Shown: piece by piece, positions 1 through 12,800 of the stretch
Numbering within the stretch: the stretch's first letter is position 1
Layout of the letters: every line of letters begins with the position of its first letter
Assembly: GCA_038030265.1 (NCBI GenBank)
Contig: CM075939.1
Location: 19,945,253 to 20,009,252 of the forward strand
DNA length: 64,000 bases
Origin: Corythucha ciliata
Taxonomy: Eukaryota; Arthropoda; Insecta; Hemiptera; Tingidae
Reading direction: 5' to 3'
Translations under genes and position numbers: made by a program
The notes under the pieces: model-generated
What the model saw: the letters and a program-made list of their open reading frames with translations, nothing else
Told to the model about the DNA's origin: nothing
Database searches by the model: none

Positions 1-179
1 CCAAATATGTTCAAACCACAAAAACATTGAACCCCTAAAAGTTTGAACCACAGAAAGCTGTAATCCCAAAAGTATCCAACCACAAAATACTCTAACCAAA
101 GAACGCTCCAACGACAAAATCCTCCAACCATAGAAAGCTCTAACTGTGAAAAAAATCTGACCATATAAACGTTTAACCG

Positions 180-210
<31 letters not shown>

Positions 211-745
211 GTGAAGTGAAAACCATGAACGCCAAAAAGCTCGAACAACAAAAAATTAAAACAAAATGAAGCTCTAAATTATCTAATCACCAAAAGCTTG
301 AACCTCAAAAAGCAACATGAGCGAAAAGATTAAGCTGTAACCGCAAAGTTTACTGACCTCAAAATGCTGTAACCCTCCCCCCCCCCTTGAAAAACTCGAA
401 TCACAAAAAGCTGTAACCTCAAGGAGCCCTGACCATAAAAAGGTCTAACCATAAAAAAACTGAACCACAAAAACTTGAACCCCTAAAAGACTGCATCTTT
501 AAGAAGCTGGAACAACAACAAGCTGTAACCACAAAAAGGTCTAACCTCAAAGGCTCTAACCACAGAACGCTCGAATAACACAAAGCAGCAGCCCCGAAAT
601 GCTCTAAACACAAAGAGCTTCAACAACAGAAAGCTCGAACCGCAAAAACCTTGAACCAAAAATGCATTAACGAAAAAAAGCTTTCGGCACAAAAAAACAC
701 TCAAGCAGAAAAAGCACTAGACCACAAAATGCTCTAACCAAAAAA
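1..745. repeat. 16-bp degenerate minisatellite
   Basis: Tandem array with a 16-base period, monomer approximately AACCACAAAAAGCTCT, easily aligned from position 49 onward and continuing with drift and small indels to about 745. A poly-A stretch interrupts it near 180-210. It lies upstream of the first visible chordin exon, so it is probably intronic. Open frames on the minus strand here (419-613, 483-704) only reflect the repeat. Confidence 0.85.
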
Positions 746-791
746 GCTCTAACGAGGGGAGGCGGTTCGTCCCCACGTCGGTACGCCTTCT
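746..791. mobile_element. hAT-like right terminus closing the 16-bp array
   Basis: The array stops in a GC-rich segment ending in GTCGGTACGCCTTCTG at about 791. Its reverse complement starts CAGAAGGCGTACCGACGT. This resembles the segment at 40052 (CAGAAGCGTACCGAGGT) and the general type of hAT element ends. The left end would lie outside the window, so the target duplication cannot be checked. Confidence 0.5.
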
Positions 792-1204
792 GCAACCTTC
801 CAAACTACTTTACCAATTCTCAATCGTGTTTTCAGTAGTCATTTAATAAAAATAATAAAATCATCGACCAGTGGATATTGGTGCATTGGTAATGGTGCAT
901 GTTGAAAGTTTCTTGTCAAAACCTTTCGACGCTCTCCAAGTTCCAATACTCGAGAAACATTGTCATTGAAAGAGCATCCCTATTCCCTATCGCAAGCTAG
1001 TACCCAATTTTGAAAGATGCTTGAGATACGTCATGCATGACGTACACTGATTATTCTTCCCTCCTCTTACATTAGGCATGACGCGTAAGCAAGCGTCAAC
1101 TGTCTGCGTTTTTATTTAAACCCAAAGATCGCTATAATCATTCACACAAGATTTTTTCTATTAAAATAATCTGTCTCTTTCATAATTGAAATTTTATGTT
1201 ACAG
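792..1204. other. intron sequence upstream of first visible chordin exon
   Basis: No coding signal seen. The segment ends in an acceptor (TGTTACAG) directly before the exon at 1205. Because that exon begins mid-domain in phase 2, this is intron and the 5' part of the gene lies outside the window. Confidence 0.6.
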
Positions 1205-3421
1205 TGACTGAAAAGAAAATGGTCGAACTGGAAGACCTCAGCCCCCCGCTAACTCAAAATAGGTGGACAAATGGAAGCTTGGACGCTCCATCACCTAAAT
1301 ACTTGGAAATGCTCTACGCCGATGAGCTTGGAGTGAACGTTGCGACGACCGAGTCAAAGTCCCTAATCAAAGGACGTCTGACTGGGAAATATGTCGCGTC
1401 TCCGATTGATTCTAAATTCCCTCTTCTTCTGACGAATGAAGGCTTGAACCCTCCTGAAGAGTTTAAATCGTTTTCAGGGCTAGCTTGGATCGACGTGGAC
1501 GTCGACTGTAATATACAGTACGAAGTAGGTAATTTCCGATCTTTGTTTTGAGGATTGTTTAAATTCATGGATCAATCGAGAAATCAAATTGTTGATTATG
1601 AACGTAGGTAGAACTTTCTAAAGTCGGAGACTACTCACTGTACGTATCCCACATGCCGATGAACATACCTGGAGCTCCGGTGATGCGAAAACTACTTGAT
1701 GTGGGTGGTTCTCGAATCGAGGGAACTTATCTGGGGCCTTTACCTCACGAATTACAGCAGTTAGCGACTGGATATGTTAGAGTGGAAATACAACACTCAG
1801 CTGGACAGCTTTTACTTCGAGCACTGTGGCCAGAGGTCTGTGTGGCTTTCTTTACCACTTTTCTATACAATCTTGGGCTTTCGAACAGTTGTTTTATTTC
1901 ATTTTCATCACTGAACAGATAGAAGTGCCAGAATCTTGCTTGTCCAATAACATTCCTTCGTATGATTTCATCGAACCTCTTCAAAGTCCGCTTGCCGACT
2001 CGGGAAACAACGGACCCACTCCACTGGGACCGTGTCTTCACGGAGGTCGTTTCCACGAAGACGGTGCCCAGTGGCGCTCTATAGACGAGCCATGTACGAT
2101 TTGTCACTGTCACGCGGGCCATCTCAATTGCGAACCGCTTGTTTGTCCCGAATTGCCGTCGACGTGTGCTAGAGTGACCCCGAAGGGTCCTAATCAATGC
2201 TGCCCAATTTGTCAAAGTAAAATTACGCTTGACATAAGCGAGTAGTCAGCAAATTTTGTCTCATTGTTTTATTATTTTTCCCAGATTCGACTGAGGATTC
2301 AGCTTTCGAAACTTCAGAATCAGTCAGAGGCTGCCAACAAGCCGGCCAGTTCTTTCCACCAGACAGCTCTTGGCATCCATACCTTCCTCCATATGGTTTT
2401 GACACCTGTACAGTCTGTTCATGTCATGTAAGTCCTGTCGTATGACTCGACTTACCGAACAAAGGCCCGTATTCATAGACATTTCTTAAACTTAAATTTC
2501 CTTAAGTGGGCGTCTAAACAGACGATATATATATACTTATACAACAAAAGCTGATTTGAGTTTTACTTAGGAGAATTTTAGAGTAAGAAGTGACTATGAA
2601 TACGGGCCTTCGTCTCAATAGTGATTGGGAGTTTATTTCGTTGTTTGTTTTGAGGCTGTAAATGAGGGCTTTTCTGACGCCAGAAATTGATTTGTTTAGA
2701 TTTGATTTTGGCTCACTTTCTTTGAAGGAGCTAATAGTACTCCAAACGGGAGGGGTGAAAAATTATCTTTTTCGCAGCGCTTAAGGTTTAATCGACATCC
2801 CAATTTAACATTTACGCTCATTACGACGCCATAGAATTAGTGATTACTGCTTAGTTTTCTTATCCTCTAATGAATTACCATCATTGCTCATTTCAGTCAG
2901 TTACTCTAAAAGTAACCTGCTCGAGACTCGAGTGCCCTCCACTTGAGTGCGATGAGCGCATAGCCGTTCGCCCGACTCGAAAGTCTTGCTGTAAAGTGTG
3001 CCCTTCGAAACTGTCTGGAGAACGAGCCTCAGGCGGTTCACCGTTGACATCTTCTCCGTCGAGCGGAATGCAGGGCGAAGAAGGTGTCACCGACTCGCCC
3101 GAAGCGCTAGCCGCACGGATTCTAGCTGATGGCGGCTGCCGCTACCCAGTGGGAGGTCCATATCACAACGGACAGCAGTGGCACCCCAGGATATATTCGC
3201 ACGGTGAAATGAAATGCGTCAAATGTCGATGCAAGGTAACTCTCCCCCCCCCTCCGACCTCTGAACCACGCGTGAATCCTGACAATCTTACCGAAAATTT
3301 TCATTTTAAAGGACGGAAAGGTTAATTGTGAACGAAGAAATGCACGAAATGGTCTTGTAACGACGAGTGCTGCTCGGCTCAATGCAAAAGGCGACGGAGA
3401 AACATACGTCGACATCACTAG
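1205..3421 (+). CDS. chordin / short gastrulation, C-terminal part (partial gene)
   Basis: Secreted BMP antagonist of the chordin/Sog family; 3' end only. Six exons fit consensus splice sites and phases: 1205-1524, 1608-1835, 1919-2216, 2285-2427, 2897-3235 and 3310-3421. Exons 1-2 encode the end of the CHRD repeat region, with LYADELGVNVAT, SGLAWIDVDVDC and GYVRVEIQHSAG typical of CHRD repeats. Exon 3 encodes a von Willebrand C module (CLHGGRF...CTICHCHAGHLNC...CCPIC). Exons 4-5 encode a second (CQQAGQFFPP...CTVCSCH, then CSRLECPPLEC...CCKVC). The end of exon 5 and exon 6 encode a third (CRYPVGGPYHNGQQW...CVKCRCK|DGKVNC). In exon 6 the frame set by DGKVNCERR meets a stop-containing frame. 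Cysteine-rich coding (CTKWSCNDECCSAQC, then a basic tail and TAG at 3419-3421) continues in another frame after one missing base near 3338. A sequencing error or a real frameshift are both possible. The family call is secure; orthology to one chordin type is inferred. Confidence 0.88.
2462..2610. mobile_element. MITE in chordin intron 4
   Basis: 149-bp element with terminal inverted repeats AAGGCCCGTATTCATAG / CTATGAATACGGGCCTT. An internal stretch (TTTTACTTAGGAGAATTTTA) recurs at about 33926, which marks a dispersed family. Confidence 0.8.
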
Positions 3422-4260
3422 TATTCCCTTGGTGGCGAAAAGCTTTTTTAACCATTTTTCTCCTGTATTGGTGCTGTTGTTTGATTGGAGTGGCACACTT
3501 TTGCTGGGAGGGGGTATATTTTACGCTGTACCTGAATTTATTGACTGGGAACTGATTTGTCTTTAATTTTCATCGTGTAGTTATGTAATTATACATCTTA
3601 TATTTCTTGTCGTAGAACAAATGTTACACAGTATTTTCGCTTATCGGGTTTAAGTACACTTATAATTGAATAAGTTTATTTTGTTCCTATTACGTATTAA
3701 ATTTCTGAAGTCAGTTTGCCACCGCAAACTGCTAGTATTATTACATAGTTTGTTTTGTTTCTTTTTGTTTAAATGAATTTTTAAGTATTAAAATCATACA
3801 GTTAAGACTGAATAAGTCAAATGTTTGTAAATATTGTTTTAATATTATTCTATCTATTTATTGTTTTTCATTACAGTTATTAATTCTCCTCTTTTTTCTC
3901 ATTAATATTTATAATACATCTGCTAAAAATTACTTAAATTACGTCGCTACTTTTTCCATGCATTTTATTTTTATTCAATACCTTTTCCTTAATTCTAGGA
4001 GTTTTCTAACTTATGTTATTTTTAAAACGTATACGTAAATGCTCTGTGATTTAATAAAGGAAACTCAACCGGTCAACACGTCATGATCATTTTAGTGGTG
4101 GATGTTATTGATTTGTAAGAATGCGAATCAAGATTTACAATGTAAATAATAACAACCTCAATAAGCTTCTATTAATGTGTTATTGTTAATAAAAGTCAAC
4201 GATACGAATTTTTAACATCTTAGAGGTGTTTACCGAAACATTTTTATTGTTTATTCTGTA
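3422..4260 (+). other. probable 3' UTR and AT-rich downstream region of chordin
   Basis: Very AT-rich, no credible open frame. AATAAA at 4053-4058 is the best polyadenylation signal; other AT-rich candidates flank it. Confidence 0.5.
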
Positions 4261-5390
4261 GCCTGTAACCGGTGGCGGCAAGTGGAGCCGGAACGCTAAT
4301 ATGGGTAGGCAAACAGGAATTTAGAGGAACGCCATAACGCGTTTTTAAAAAGTAGGATATGGGGGTGCTGTGTGAGCCGGCTAGCCTGGGTTTTGCCGAT
4401 ACAGAAATGGTTTCGAAACTGCAATTTTGCTTTAATTAAGCCCCTGAACTTGCAATTTTACTATAAGACTGTTAATTTCGCGGACATTAGGCCAGGAAAC
4501 GTATACATAAATAATGGAATATGATGATTGAACATGGAAGGATGAATACGTATTGAGGACTGATGATCAATGATTGAAGAAGGATTGATGATTGAGGGGC
4601 GACTGACGATTCAAGTAGATGATTTTGATGATTGAGAGAGGATTGACCATTGAAGGTGGATGATGTTTAAATTTATCAATTTTTGGTTAAGGCTTGGCCA
4701 CGCATGTGCCCCCCCCCCCCCGAAAGCGATATTTTTGGAGCTAAACTTTAGATATTTGTCCCCAGCAACAGTGAACTGCGGCAATTTACCCCCCTCCCCC
4801 CCAAATCTGCTCCCTTCATCGTCGTGATGAACAGTTAAATCGTCAGAAACTCACACAGGCCTGTCCACCGACAAGTTGCAGTCCAGTGTGTTGTAGCCAG
4901 TTCTTGGTCTTATTGGACAGGGACTGTCGATCTTAGAAACACGGACTGAAGATGCTGACAGGAGAAGTCTTAGTCTCTCTGTCTGCCTGGCTAAGTGGAC
5001 TGGTTTTTTTTTTAGTAAGAGAAATCAGGGAAATTACTTTTTTTTTCTTCATGAAGCGAAAACACGTTTTTATAGCTCGAAAACGAGCGATAAAACGGTC
5101 GTTTCTACGGCTAGCCTGAGAAAGTAGTTTCGGAAAGAGTCCGTCAGGAGCGTTCCGAGCAGTGATTCTCCGAACTGCACTTCATGATGACAAAAAGGTA
5201 AAAAACAAAATCATCCAAAGGAGTTTTTAAACATCTGTGAAAATCAGGAGACAACTGCCGAGAGGGTCCTGAGCTACGTCATAACCCAACCTTCTATATT
5301 CAGACCCCAAAAGACCATTAATTAGTCTCTAATTTTGATAATAAAATGATTTGGTTTTTTCTACACCTTAGTTTTCACTTCATTCAACAA
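4261..5390. other. intergenic, simple-sequence fragments
   Basis: No gene seen. Holds a purine-rich imperfect repeat built on GATGATTGA (about 4500-4670), poly-C tracts near 4710 and 4790, and at 5265-5290 the string AGAGGGTCCTGAGCTACGTC that recurs at 36193-36212 upstream of TDRD9. Confidence 0.5.
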
Positions 5391-5530
5391 AAAAAATAGT
5401 ATATTGACCTCGCCGCGAAAGTGCTTTGCCAGTCCTCGAGGTGTCCGGCCTCGCCTTCGCCTCGGCCGTACAACTCCTCTCGGCCCGGCAAAGACACACT
5501 TTCGCGGCTAGGTGCATAATATACTATTTT
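5391..5530. mobile_element. GC-rich-core MITE
   Basis: Inverted arms AAAATAGTATATTGACCTCG...CCGCGAAAGTGCTTTGCC and GGCAAAGACACACTTTCGCGG...AATATACTATTTT enclose a GC-rich core. About 140 bp. Confidence 0.75.
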
Positions 5531-5639
5531 ATCGAGTAAAACCAGCTAAATAATGGTTCTTAGTGCGAAAAATCGGCGTAATTGGCCTCTGAAATAGACC
5601 ACCTAGCGAAATTGGTTTGCTTGCAAAAAAAAATCCCGA

Positions 5640-6055
5640 AATTGGCTGTTCATAAAATTTGGAAAAAAGAAGTCTCATGCAATTGACAATATCCTCATAA
5701 AATTGACATTTCCTCATAAATTGACAATTTCCTCATAAAAGTGACAATTTCCGCATATAGGTGTAATCGGCAATTCATACTAAAGTATGTCAAGTTTAAA
5801 GCTAAAATAAACGATCGACAATTAGTATTAACAATAATCACCAAAAGGGCAGTTACCGATCGAGTCATGGGGCAAAATAAGTTTGTAAAGACCAAAAATA
5901 AAACTATTTTGGGATAAGTTACAATTTCCTCGAGAAATTAATAATTTCTACTTCAAAATGACCATTTCTGCTTCAAATCGATAATTTCTACGTCAAGTTA
6001 ACAAATTCTAATTCAAATTGACAAGTTTTTATTAAATTGAAAATTAATACAGTCA
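5640..6055. repeat. 20-bp degenerate tandem repeat in two blocks
   Basis: Monomer approximately AATTGACAATTTCCTCATAA at 5680-5760. A related 20-base monomer (ATAATTTCTACTTCAAATTG) occurs at 5930-6030. Small minus-strand frames here are repeat artefacts. Confidence 0.6.
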
Positions 6056-6900
6056 AATGGTAATGGTAGTTGGACGTGGAAAAAAATGGAAACCTCGGGT
6101 TTACATTTGATTTTTGTGTTTTTTGAGGTGCTGCATCCGAATCTAAAGTTTTCCAACAAAATTTCATGTTGCGTTTTGAGATAACGCCGAAATTTTGTAT
6201 TTTTTTCACTTTTTCATTCATAACTTCTTACGAGTGCGACTGACATGAAAACCCACCATGTTCCCCTTGAGACTACACCAAAATGCGTACAAGTTGTGGT
6301 CCGAACGGAATTATAGCTTATGGCTTATAGCGGAATGATAGTTATCCCTAAAGAGTATCTCATAGTAAATTGGTTATTTACCCCCCACCCCCACCCTACA
6401 AATACCACAAAAGATACTCTCTCTTTCGGAATAAATCAGACAAAACGTAAATGAAGACCTAAAAATGAAAAAATCTTCAAAAAATAATCACAACTCACTT
6501 TTGCCCTCCACGACCAGTCAATTTCCCAAAATTTGGAAAACGTATTAGCCGAAAGAACGTAGTCTTGTAACTTGACTCACTCGGTAGGTTTTTGGAGCTG
6601 AATACGAATATGAGCGTCGGTCGGTGACTGCCAGGGGCGTTTGCTCTCGGCAGCAAATCAAGTTTTCGAAGGCACGGGTCGGCAGTGGGCAATGAACAAA
6701 CGATTCCGTTCATCGCCCAGGTTGCGTGAAGTTGGTACGACATGTACAGTTTAAAAAAGTATCTGAAAGGGAAAGGTGAAAAAGAAAAAAAGTCGACTGA
6801 TTAAAATAAACAGGATGATATTTTCATTAACTATTCTCACTCTACATATGAATCAGGCCAGGTTCACGCATATCTTCATTCCACGAATAAAAATTATCAT
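6056..6900. other. intergenic, nothing recognised
   Basis: No exon-like frame with splice signals, no RNA gene and no clear inverted repeat found. Confidence 0.4.
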
Positions 6901-6901
6901 A

Positions 6902-8280
6902 CAGGGTGGATGCGTATAAGTGTGACAAAAAAAAGTTGGGTACAAGTAGACCTCATTTGCGATCGAAAACACCCCATAAGCCATGGTCCGAAAATCAAAA
7001 CCCTTCGAGATATTATTTTTCTATAGCATCTTTTTAGGATAACATCATTTTCCTTGACTAAATGCGAATAACTCGCTTCCCAGCTGACATTCTGCAACTT
7101 TTGACAATGGATTCGGGAAGAGCACACTCTTTCCTGTATGGACTGTCTATTTTCGTCAAAAAATAACTATTTCTGTGGCCTCGGCAGCTCCTCAAATTTG
7201 TGCGAAATGGAGATTTTTAATTTTGCAATAAAAGTAAACCACCACCTGCCCATACTAAATCTGTGCCTATCGACTTCCCATGGATCGGAAAAACTTCTTC
7301 AAAGTGTCCATTTCAAAATACTCATGAGCTTCTGTTTCATTAAATGGTGATTTTTCGGCAGAAATTCCGGCAGCTGGCTGTCGAATAAAGTGCATTTCAC
7401 TTCTTCGAAGTTCGACGTTTTCAGTTAATTGGCGATTATGCGACAAAAATTCCCACTTGGTGTGACTATCTACTTTTATTTAACAATTTCTGCCGAATTA
7501 TCGTCAATTTACAGAAATTTGTAGTAGTGAAATGCACTCTACTCGACAGTGACGACAGCCAGCTGCCGGAGCGATATCTTTTGATGCTTAGGTGAGCGTT
7601 CACATTCAAACGCTTCAGATCAGGTTTCCTTTTTCAAGCAAGGATTGCTTGAATTTACATATCAAAACAAGCGATTTTGAATAGAAAAGTCACTCTTTTT
7701 TCTAAAAAATTGTCATTTCTGCCGAAAAATCGCCAATTAATTAAACAAATGCTCATGAGTATTTTTGAAAGGGACACATTGAAGAAGTTTTTTCGATCCA
7801 TGGGAAGTCGATAGGCACAGGTTTAGAATAGGGACAAGAGGAGATTTACTTTCATTGCAAAATTAAAAATCTCCATTTTTAATGGCTGCCAAAAATAGAT
7901 AGTCCTTACACAGGAAAGAGTGCGCTCTTCCCGAATCCATTGTCAAAAGTCGCAGAATGTCAGCCCTATTTTTTATTTTTTTCAGGGCGTATTTTTTGAA
8001 AGTACTTACTTTTCAACTCTTCTCTTTTCACTTCGCACTTTTTCTAAGTCTTTCCATGTGACAAATTTGAAGAGTGCAAAGTGTAGAGTTGAAAAGTACT
8101 TTCAAAAAATAGGCCCCAGGGAAGCGAGTTACTCGCATTTAGTCAAGGAAAATGATGTTATCCTAAAAAGATGCTAGAAGGGTTTTGATTTTCGGACCAT
8201 GGCTTATGGGATGTTTTTGATCGCAAATGAGGTCTAATTGTACCTACTTTTTTTTGTCACACTTATACGCATCCACCCTG
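6902..8280. mobile_element. 1.38-kb fold-back element, CAGGGTG ends, TA target duplication
   Basis: Left arm from 6902 (CAGGGTGGATGCGTATAAGT) matches the reverse complement of the right arm ending at 8280 over roughly 450-550 bp, flanked by TA on both sides. The right arm is interrupted by another hairpin at about 7965-8118. The centre (7370-7572) is a further inverted repeat built on GGCAGCTGGCTGTCG. No transposase frame. TA plus the CAGGG end suggests a Tc1/mariner-type non-autonomous element; that assignment is inferred. Confidence 0.85.
7965..8118. mobile_element. hairpin MITE nested in fold-back right arm
   Basis: Arms TATTTTTTGAAAGTACTT...TTTTCAACTCT and AGAGTTGAAAAGTACTTTCA...AAATAGG. 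It is absent from the opposite (left) arm, where the flanks are joined, which proves a later insertion. Confidence 0.75.
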
Positions 8281-9640
8281 TATGTCCAATATATGTCAAT
8301 TTTTTAGAAATGTAGAGCAGAATCCGGGACAAATTGCAATCCCGGGTTGACCTTGCCCGGGACACGGGACAAAATTAGCCAAACCGGGACTGTCCAAGGT
8401 ACCACGACGGCACGGTAGGCAACCCTAGGGCTGCACTGCTGCAGTTCTATATCCCCAGTCCACTAATGTTATTCATATCGATTTGCCATGCACCGTTTTA
8501 TATAATTTATTTTATTATTCATGCTGTTTTTTGCCCCCTCCCACCTATTTATTTATTTTTTTTCCACTGCAAGTTTTTGTATGGTAGACGTGTGCTGAGA
8601 AAATTTTTTGGATTTTTTCAGGGTTTTGTTCACCTGTATTTTCATTGCAATTTTTGCAGGGTTGAGAATGGTGAAAGTCGAACCGCTAATGATATAAATA
8701 AGAAAAACATTGTACAGAAATTTCGGCGAGAACATATCTCTCTTACGTTTGAGCTTGTCACTCCTCCGGCCAATACTCGCCTTAACTTTGTTTTAATTCA
8801 ATTGTTTAATTCCAATAAACTGCAAATCTTGAAACACAAACGTGGAACTTTGAAAACTTTAAACTTTGAAAGTCTTTAAAATGGTTATGAAGTGTAACGA
8901 CAAGTCATGGAGTCAAACGCTCAAATATCTCAGCACCGCATTGTGTTAAGCTAGCCGATTTTTTTTTTTTTTTTTTTCAAACAAAGGTCTAGTTCATGTT
9001 TTTCACGCCTAGAAACTCTCAGGTTTTCAGTTTTTAGGCCTTCATTCAACAACAAAAAATGACGTTAAATCACGCCAAATATTTATTCTCCCTCAATTTA
9101 CGCCTAATTCCCATACCTTAGGGCCAGAAATATTCGTAATAAAACTAAAAATATGATTTTAAAGTCACTTAACGAGATGTTGGCTTTAATTTTGTGTTAC
9201 TGGCCCCAGTGCTGAAAAATGATGATTTTGAACTGACGAGAGTTGTAAAGGGACTGTTTTCGACAACGATGTACCGTCGCATCATCGCATGAGAATTACA
9301 CCAGAGATCCGAAAAAAAAAATGTAACAAAATAGTCCACACACACACACACACACACACTATGCACACTGACTATACTTTGGTCGGAAACGGGTGGTTTT
9401 AGCACTTCCGTCTATTTTAGAAAAAATAAAAAAAGGTTCGAGAGGCTGTAGCTCGTTCCACATTCGTCGTGGAAAACTACTGTATTTTCAAAAGTTGTAG
9501 AAACTTTAATGCTCGACAAGTTTTATAAGTAAAGATTTTCCTCTACAGTTACTCATTTTCGGGATATTTATAGAATAATCTGAAAAATCTCGGGTTTGGG
9601 ATTGCCAAAAATTGTAGTGCATTAAAGTAGTTCTGAATGG
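8281..9640. other. intergenic region upstream of RPA1
   Basis: No gene found. The segment 8325-8435 (CCGGGAC motifs, ending GGCAACCCTAGGG) resembles a DNA-transposon end. The frame at 8466-8879 lacks exon signals and known motifs. A (CA)n microsatellite sits at about 9337-9359 and a poly-T tract at about 8960-8978. Confidence 0.4.
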
Positions 9641-9650
9641 TTTCCGCGGA

Positions 9651-9678
9651 GCCGCGCGTCGATCAATGATCGCGCGCT
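9651..9678. promoter_or_regulatory. GC-rich palindrome upstream of RPA1
   Basis: Near-palindrome GCGCG-TC-GATCA-A-TGATC-GCGCGC about 170 bp before the RPA1 start codon, in an otherwise AT-rich context. Its position suits a promoter element; function is inferred only. Confidence 0.3.
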
Positions 9679-9845
9679 TGCTTTCCCGCCCTTACCGCCA
9701 TGGCAGCAGGTTATTTCTCGGATTGTTTTTCTCTTGTATTGTGATTTATTCTACAAATTGTTTTTCAAGGTGTATTTTAAACTTTGCTAGTTTGCTTCAT
9801 TGAAGTAGCTTGGCTGTCACGAGAATTATTCCTAGAATCTTCGCA

Positions 9846-12800
9846 ATGGCTGAATTACTATCGGAGGGGGCAATTATGGTATGTATCACTATCTGTTTCA
9901 ACCTGGAATATATCGGCGAGTTTAACGTTGAATTCCCTGTAGAAACTCGCAGTTGGTGGAGAGTATGCCGATCCAGTTGTACAAGTTCTCGTAAGTTTAT
10001 TTGTTCTTGTTCACGAGCTCTGTACAGGCGTCATGCGGATTAGAACCCCGATAGTTTTTCATAGTTGAAAACAGAAATTTCATTCGTTGCGTCGAGTCCG
10101 CATAACGCTATGTACAGCTAGTGAACTGTGCATTAAAATGTGTTGTTTTCGGCTTTCATACTTTCCGATTGGCTGTACATTCATTCCCCGCAGAGTCACA
10201 AAGGTGTCTCAGGCAATGACAACCGCTTTAGACTTCTCATTTCCGATGGAAGAAACTCGATCGCCTTCGCGATGCTCGCTACTCAGTTGACTCCGATGAT
10301 CGCCAGTGGAGAACTCGAACATTTCTCGATAATTCGACTGAATAAATACGTGAGCAGTACGGTTCCTGGGAAAAACGACGGAACTCCTAAGTAGGTGTCA
10401 GGGCAATTTGAGTGGGTTTCACGGTTTACATGGTTTTAAGAATTCGTTATTTCTTTTAAAACAGACGTGTTTTAATCATACTGGATCTTGAAGTCTTGAG
10501 AAAAGGATCCTTGATTGGCCATATCATAGGAACCCCTGTCCCTGTGAACGATATGGGCATAGCCCAGGTTGCCAGTTCCTCCGTGTCGTCCTTCCAGTCA
10601 ACTCCTTCAAGTATGTTTTTTGTTCAATTTATGATTTGTGAGACTTTACCATTTGTCCGATTCTTAGGTGCCAGCATCCGAACACCCAAAAGAAACGTGT
10701 CAATCGCCAATGACACTGTTCTCAACTCTCCGACTCTGACCTCCAGGACACATCCAATCGACAGCCTTTCGCCCTATCAAAATAACTGGGTGATTAAGGC
10801 TCGCGTTGTCACCAAATCGCCCATTCGTACTTGGGCTAACGCCAAAGGCGAAGGAAAGCTTTTCAGCGTAGACCTAGCTGACGCGACCGGAGAAATTCGA
10901 GCTACCGGCTTTAAAGAGTCCGTCGATAAATTCTACGACCTTCTTCAGGTGAGATTCATGATTGAAGACAATTACTAGTCATTCCTTTCATTATTGTGCT
11001 CTTCCAGGAAGGCAAAATTTACCTCATCAGCAAAGCTTCACTGAAAATAGCCAATAAAAGGTTTTCAACTTTGAACAACCAATATGAAATGACATTCGGA
11101 AATGAGACAAAGATTGTGCCGTGCGAAGAGGAGGATAGATCCATTCCAACTCTCCAATTCAATTTCAAGCCACTAAGTGACGTCGTGGGAGCTGAGACGC
11201 AATCAGTGCTTGGTAAGTCCCATCAAGCTTCTGTAGCTGTGTAGTGTTATTGCATTTTCTATTTTTCCTTCCTATCAAGCCAAAGCATTACTTTTTTTGT
11301 AAGTGTAGAATTTTGGACATACACAATTCAAAATAAGTTTGTTCGGTAGCTGCTTGCACTATAGCTTACAAGTTCAACACTCTCGGCGGTGTGACGTCAT
11401 CCATTATAGGAAACAACTTGAACCTACCGAACGCTTTGACCTAGGTAAATAATAAGTGACGACAGGTACCCAACTTTGCTAGTACCGATAGACAAGAAAT
11501 CAAATTTCCCTCTGTCTCGTATCACTTCGCTGAACTTGCTCAAGCTCAAAACGCCCAGCAAGTTTAACAAACTGTCAGCCGGTTGCTAGCACATAACTAA
11601 CAGTTTTTGTTACCAGTACACATAGAAACCCTTCCAGATAAGGAAACCCCTCTCAGGTACATCTGGGTACATCTTCTTTGTGTCCAGCACCGTTGCGAGC
11701 CTAACAAACGCTTTCCAGTACATCCACCACGCTTTCCAGTTGACAGCAGCCACCGAACAGGCCTAATCTGGGGAGAGGGGAGAAAAAAAACGTTTATTTT
11801 CTATTGACGTCTTCCATCAAACCCAAATGGTTAAAACCAACATTATGACCCATTCATTTTAAAATAAATGTGAAAAATGCAAATTTTCACGTTTTTTGAC
11901 CGGCAAGAGACCAATTGGCTCGACCTTGCAAATCATGATCAAAAGACGTGACTTATCAAGAGTGGAATACAGGGGCGTAGCCAGTCCATGATCTAGGGGT
12001 GGGCAGCTTCACTGATGAAGATGTCACCTATTGCATGCAACAGGTGAAACGGATTATTTCAATGAGGAAAGCCCGAGAAATCGAGCTTTCGAGGGAAATT
12101 GGGTTTTTAGTGAGCCTGACACTTTGGTGAGCGACTGTTTCACTGGCGATGAGCCAGAATCGTGAAATTGGTTTTTCACCAACAAACATCCGTCAAACTG
12201 ACGTTTTAGTGAGCTAAGTCTGAGAAATACTCGTAACTTTTTTAATAGCGTTTTCCATTTACACAAATTTCTACTCTAAAGCAGTTCATTTCTACTCGTC
12301 CTCTCTTAATTAAAACATGAGTTAATGGAGAAGACGGGTGGAAATGAATTGCTCTGGAGCAGAATTTTATGTAAATGGAAAACGCTAATAGTGAGCCTGA
12401 TCCGAGACAATGGTTTTATGATGAGAAAAATAAAAAAAAATTGGGGTTTCATCCGATAAACCCGCAAAATTATGTTTTGCGTGAACCAGACTCGCGAGAA
12501 CGATTATTTTAGTATGAGGAACCAACGGCATTGGTTTTGAATAAGCCAACCCCGCGTAACTGATTTTTTAGTGAATCAGACCAGCCGAAATGGCGTTTTG
12601 GCGAGATAAATATGCGAAATTGGTTTTTTAGTGAGTGAATTACGAAAAATTGGTTAATTAGTGAGCCGGACCTGCTAAAATGTTTTTTTTTTTAGTGAGT
12701 GAGTACCGCGAAAAACATTTTTTACTAGAAAAATCCGCAAAATTGGTTTTTTGAAATAGGCATCCAGCATAAAACTCGCGATATAAGTAAGTCAGAAAGG

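Noticed and set aside
1745..2215. 156-codon minus-strand frame
   Set aside because: Antisense shadow of the chordin CHRD/VWC exons, which have matching splice sites and domain motifs.
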